From the NCBI GenBank assembly GCA_963921935.1, contig OY998180.1, positions 87,293,139 through 87,357,138 of the forward strand: a stretch of 64,000 nucleotides of DNA. The letters are read 5' to 3'. Origin of the DNA: Galeruca laticollis. Taxonomy: Eukaryota; Arthropoda; Insecta; Coleoptera; Chrysomelidae. Positions 59,720-64,000 of the stretch are shown piece by piece; position 1 is the first letter of the stretch; the number at the start of each line of letters is the position of its first letter. A model generated the notes under the pieces. It was not told where the DNA came from. It saw only the letters and a program-made list of their open reading frames with translations, and made no database searches. Both the position numbers and the translations under genes were made by a program.

Positions 59720-59776
59720 TTAAAAGAAACGTCCAAAATTTGTTTAATGACCTTAATCCAAGAAATTTCCATACAA

Positions 59777-59815
59777 ATATATATATATATACAGGATGGT
59801 CAAGAAAAATTAATG

Positions 59816-59849
<34 letters not shown>
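59777..59849. repeat. (TA)n tracts around a 27-base island
   Basis: Two TA tracts (59777-59790, 59817-59849) separated by CAGGATGGTCAAGAAAAATT and a few bases. Confidence 0.85.
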
Positions 59850-59850
<1 letters not shown>

Positions 59851-60235
59851 AAACGTGTTTAATGCGGATATTTTTGATTTTACATTTAACAGTTTTGTAC
59901 TCACATCACTTTCTCTTTTAAAAGAAATTGTATTTGTTGCTAAAAATACAATCTTTAAAATATTATTAGAAATATCACCAGCATTTGTGATGTTTTTGCA
60001 TTTCTTTAGTTTCTTCAAGAAATATTAGTTGTAATGCCGCTTTTTCCCTTTTTATTGAGTAAATCATTTATAATATGTAATGGTTAACCGTTGGACATTG
60101 CTTTTTTTGATTGTATTAATGTCTCTATCAAAATTATATTTGTTCATAGGAACTGAAAATGCTCTATTTATGATTGAAGTAATGCTGCTAATTTATGTGA
60201 CATGGGATGATTGGAATTATATGGTATAGTCACAA
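59850..60235. other. Unassigned sequence
   Basis: A short minus-strand frame (59850-60018) is present without recognisable similarity. Nothing else seen. Confidence 0.4.
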
Positions 60236-60554
60236 CAGTCTAAAAACCTATTGACGAGGTAAAAGTTGGTGACGCAAGTACAGCCCTTATGAAAGATGTG
60301 ACATCAAATCTTGCGATGTATAGGGTATCAATATTTGAACAGTGCTGAACGCAAGTGCATCAATTATTCGATAATTTCAAATTAATAAGGAATAAATTGT
60401 GAATATGTAGCCATAGCGTACCTTCATTTTAAAAAGATTATAAGTTGATATAGTACTTGTGTCACCCTATATATAGTATGGTTTGATATCACATCTTTTA
60501 TACGGGGTGTACTTGTGTCACCTATTTTTACTTCGTTAAGAGGTTTTTGGACTG
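60236..60554. mobile_element. Foldback element FB-2, full copy
   Basis: Arms CAGTCTAAAAACCTATTGACG...(60236-60335) and ...TTCGTTAAGAGGTTTTTGGACTG (60455-60554) are inverted copies with scattered mismatches around about 120 bases. Single arms occur next to TA tracts at 22140-22220 and 36691-36780. It has no coding frame. Confidence 0.65.
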
Positions 60555-61294
60555 ATATCAGTACTTTTTGTACAGCTTCTAAATTATATTCCCATTTACT
60601 TAAGAAAAGTAATATAGATTTTTTTCATTAATTTGTTAGAAGTATGCAGTATTTAAGGAAGATTATTTTCGTAAAAAAAATTGATCTGGGGTCAAAAACC
60701 GTATAAATTGGATAACACGGAAAAAAATCAAAGGCTAGACCACTCATTTTGGCTATAACTCTACAAGGGTACACCAAATATCTAAAATATTATATACCAA
60801 GTCCTTGAATATAGCTACATAAAACATTTAGAGTGGTTTTTCCCTATGTTAGTTATGATGCGATCGTAATAACTCTATCATCCTGCAAAGTTTAATCGAA
60901 ATCGTTAGAGCCATTAAAGAGTTGCCACAAATATCTATACCGACAATCTACCTAAAACTCAACTTTGAGTACAGCTAGGAGGCTGAAAATTTTACTGTAG
61001 CATCACCTCAGCAGCCCGAGTCAACTGACGGAATTCTATCATGATCTCTAAACACATTCCTATTTTTTCGGCCATGTAAAAAATGACATTTTCTATGCAA
61101 AAAAAATTACTGAAAATATATATCTAGTGACTTTTCATGGTTTGACATTTAAGTTTGTATTGAACTTTTCAAGTGTGGTGGTTTTTGTGGGGTGTACTTG
61201 CGTTACTCGGCGACAGCTGTTGCCTCTGATGTACTTCCATTGCCTTCTGTTTTTAAATTAACATTGCCTCTTCATCGATATTCAAATCAACAGT
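60555..61294. other. Unassigned sequence
   Basis: No frame or repeat recognised. GGGGTGTACTTGCGT near 61197 resembles a word inside FB-2 (GGGGTGTACTTGTGT, 60505), perhaps a decayed relative. Confidence 0.4.
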
Positions 61295-62080
61295 TCAAGA
61301 AATTTCATGACATATCAGGGACATAAGACTGCCATAAATAATGATAGGGTAATGATCGCTATCATAAAGATCTTGCAGGACATCCCAGTTGAATATCAGT
61401 GATAAAGTAGGATCACAAAGGGAGAGATCTATCGCCGATTCTGCGCCAGTGGCCGTATTTAATCTGGTTGGTCGACCATCATTCATAAGATTTATATTTT
61501 TTTGGTTAATTATTTGTTCCAGTGTATTTCCAAATTGGGAGTTGCTTTTTGATCCCCAAATATTATTATGGGCATTGAAGTCGCCAACTATAAGTCTTGG
61601 AAGTGTGAGTTGAGTTAATAGATCTTCAATCTCTTGCAAACTGGGTGAAGTGTTTGGAGGACAATAAATATTACAGAAAAATAATTTCGTTGGTCCATCG
61701 ATGCAGACAGCGACAGCCTCGAGGTTTGTTATTAATTGTATGGGTACTGCGTCTATAGAATTTTTCACGAAAGTAGCCACGCCTCCGCTTGCAATAGACT
61801 GGTTTGCTCTATTTTTATAAAAGCAAGAGTAATTCTTATTAGAGAAACGTGTCTCCTGAAGACATATTATTGAAGAGGACTGTTCGGCTAGTAAAATTTT
61901 TAACATTTCTAAATGGGCGTATAACCCGTTTAAATTCCATTGTAATATAGTCGTGAATTCAATAGGTATTTGAAATTCTTGAGGTCGAGCACAAAGGTTT
62001 GATGATACAGACGAATCGCTATCCTCTTGATTACTAGATTCTTGACTTAATTGAGATATCATTTTTTTAGAAATCCTGGT
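61295..62080 (-). pseudogene. Jockey-like ORF2 fragment: APE endonuclease
   Basis: One open frame with the endonuclease motifs in order: LQWNLNGL (about 61935), LQETRF, ASGGVATFVK, NIYCPP, VGDFNAHNNIWGS, AIDLSLCDP and SDHYPI (about 61340). The catalytic Asn, Glu, Asp and His are all present. The domain is complete and then ends at a stop near 61295. The nuclease would nick the genomic target for target-primed reverse transcription, but the partner reverse transcriptase is gone. Confidence 0.85.
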
Positions 62081-63345
62081 ACATTCACTGTCCATTTTTT
62101 TTACTTGTGAAGTAGGGATACATATACTGTGTAATTGATCAATGAGGCCATTAATATCTTCTGTATACAACTTGGCTACGCTTAGTGGGTCTCACAATTG
62201 TTGCTAGGTAAGCACATGTTTGTCTGTCGTTTCAAAAAATGTCTTTGTTGATTCCATTTGTTTTTCAATATTTACTGTAGTTAGTGTTCGAACATTTTTG
62301 TTTTTTTTTGGAGTTTTGTTATTATGGGCTCCGTGAAATTAATGTCGATGGTTTGTTCAACAGGAGAAGGAGTTTCAGACAGGGATCGTTTGGTTTTGGT
62401 TTAGGATGAGGATGTAGCTGTGTTTATTTTAATAGAATCTGAACTTTGTGGCTCAGTTTTAGAAGTGGTGTCAGAAATAATTGAGTTTTTATTGGTTTCT
62501 TCTAGAGATGAATCGGATGTCAGGTTTTCGGACTGCAGTATTGATGTTGGTGTAGAAGAAATGGGATAGAGAGTTGCTGCTGGTATATGTGTTTCTGAAA
62601 CCGTTGATTGTTGTGGTGTTGGTGCGGTTACATGAGCAGGTGGTAAATCTGTTGATGTGGTTGCTGTTAGGTTTGTTGGTAGTACTTGTGACTGTGTATT
62701 AGGGAGCGTACATTCTGTTGCAACATGCCATTTCTGCTTACAGTTATAACATGTATAGTCGTCGAGGTAGAGAAATATTCGATAAGAGGTTCCTTCGTGA
62801 TTCACAGTAATAAAATCTGGGATTTGAATCTGGTTCTGGTATACAGGTGAAATATAGGTTTGCCTACGAAAACTTAGAATGTGCTTGAATTCTGGGTGTG
62901 AAGTACCGATGCGAAGAAACGTAATCTGCGATATTATTTTAATGCCAATTCGTGTTAGTTCATTTTATAATAGTAAATTTGGTATAGATGGACATACATT
63001 TGACAGTAGTAATCTTTCCGCAGGTGTTATTAATCGCCGAGCCTTAATCGTAGTTTGTCCAACATTTATTGAGCCATCATTGCTATTCATAAATGAATCA
63101 ACTAAATTTTCATTTGCCAAATAAATGAAAATGCGGTTATTGGAGATTCTGGAAGAGAAGACTATATTTTTTGGTTCAATGATATTCCCTAAAGAAATGA
63201 GGTATTCCTCCAATTTTATGTAATCAAGTGAAGGAAAAACTATTGCTTGTTTTTTGCTTGGTTATTTTGGTGAGTTTGTTACTGTTGCGTAAGATTTAAT
63301 TTGAGGTTGAGTGCCTCCTCTATCAGGGACACTCGAATTCACCGA
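62081..63345 (-). pseudogene. Jockey-like ORF1 (Gag) with CCHC knuckle
   Basis: Starting near 63345, the frame shows the RRM-like pre-knuckle region (EEYLISLGNI, SNNRIFIYLANENLVD, LITPAERLLLSNV). After a stop near 62965 it has the linker (HPEFKHILSFRRQTYI) and one zinc knuckle CYNCKQKWHVATEC (C-x2-C-x4-H-x4-C, about 62715-62755). A Ser/Thr/Pro-rich tail follows. The last part (DINGLIDQLHSI, RISKKMISQLSQ) lies in a shifted frame joined to the endonuclease frame. Stops near 63262, 62965 and 62400 break it. Confidence 0.75.
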
Positions 63346-64000
63346 TTCATCTATTTTGGTAGATGTGTTTCATTGGTGTTCTAACTACGGCTCTGTCTAA
63401 TGTGTAGAAATATAAACTACTAATGAGTTTTTGATGATACTGGATTGTGAATGTTGTTAAAAAGTATGTCTATGACAATTTTAATATAGAGAATTAATTA
63501 AAAACTCACAGATTCCGTAGTAATCCAGAAGATACTTAGATCTTGAATACTAGACACTGTAACTAAATTATTTCGCACTGACTTTAACTAATTTTATGAA
63601 TTATCGGAGCTGATATTAAACACAACCGGTGCTCAATTTGCCAGGACCGAACTCGAATACTTACTTTGAAGTGTGTTATTGTTATTTATGGGTATGTTTT
63701 TTATTGTTATTAAACGATTTGTTTTTGCTACTTATAAGTTCGAAATGCAAATAATTCGAACAGCGATCAAGTTATACAGACTGACACGTGAAACTATCAT
63801 CTATGGTAAGTTAGAATTCATATAATTCTAATGACCAAAACTATAGAACTGCCTACTTTTAAGTGAAAATTATTGCAAACTTCAAAAACCGATTGGACTT
63901 GGAAGCAGAGGCATATTACAAGAACGAATAGTCATATTTCAGGGACTATAATCTATAGTTTAGAGATTGGACATTATTATTGAGTCACTTTGTATGAATT
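63346..64000. other. Unassigned sequence upstream of the LINE
   Basis: It may include the 5' untranslated region of the LINE on the minus strand. I see no frame or repeat. Confidence 0.35.

Larger units (their letters stand above)
57429..59776. mobile_element. PLE-I, near-perfect head-to-head palindrome
   Basis: The minus copy 57429-58915 and plus copy 58916-59776 share about 860 bases at their 3' ends, with very few differences. They meet directly at GAAACCAAAAATAAATAAAAA without a spacer. Each ends in a terminal repeat (CTTGGATTAAGGTCATTAAAC and complement) at a TA tract. The minus copy extends further in, into the reverse transcriptase. Confidence 0.85.
61295..63345 (-). mobile_element. 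Jockey-like LINE, 5' half only
   Basis: The minus strand holds ORF1 and the endonuclease of ORF2 in normal order. The sequence loses similarity right after the endonuclease, and no reverse transcriptase follows. LINE copies usually lose the 5' end, so a missing 3' half points to later deletion or rearrangement. Confidence 0.8.

Noticed and set aside
59791..59816. CAGGATGGTCAAGAAAAATT as a mariner-type terminal repeat
   Set aside because: Only one end is visible, within TA, with no matching inverted end or transposase.

Overview
This window is eukaryotic, AT-rich and made almost entirely of transposable elements. I found no host protein gene, tRNA, rRNA or prokaryotic feature that I can defend. 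The mix (endonuclease-bearing Penelope-like elements, Ty3/gypsy elements with a tRNA-Lys-type primer site, jockey-like and RTE-like LINEs, small foldback elements, very many (TA)n tracts) suggests an arthropod, most likely an insect. The species cannot be named from what I see.

Layout. 1-831: foldback repeats between (TA)n tracts. 832-9016: a complete but decayed gypsy element with two LTRs (Gypsy-1). 9115-11380: unassigned sequence, perhaps including a solo LTR. 11484-11843: a foldback element. 11863-19435: Gypsy-2, with nearly identical LTRs, an intact gag, a pol truncated after the reverse transcriptase, and a 0.5-kb MITE in the 5' LTR only. 19492-21226: unassigned. 21319-38730: a nested block whose two arms (21546-25773 and 34378-37330) are inverted copies of each other. 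Each arm has a KRABA2/Ginger-like integrase pseudogene, PLE-B and PLE-C. The spacer holds Gypsy-3, which has an intact gag and a pol open up to the integrase zinc finger but no 3' end, plus PLE-A. 39523-43897: a foldback half and the head-to-head element PLE-F. 44032-44994: possible solo LTR. 45325-53409: PLE-D copies, one split by an RTE-like LINE. 53502-59776: PLE-H, PLE-G, PLE-E and PLE-I. 60236-60554: a foldback element. 61295-63345: the 5' half (ORF1 plus endonuclease) of a jockey-like LINE.

Three themes link the parts. First, nearly every element starts or ends in a (TA)n tract, which suggests TA microsatellites are the common landing site. Second, each Penelope-like element has a partial inverted copy of itself at its head, and its terminal repeat carries a hammerhead-ribozyme-like motif (about 15 copies over several families). 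Third, all three gypsy elements have pol in the -1 frame after gag. In two of them the shift point is the canonical slippery heptamer AAATTTT directly before the gag stop.

Boundaries are by eye and may be off by a few to a few tens of bases, especially inside TA tracts. Family names such as PLE-A and Gypsy-1 are local labels.
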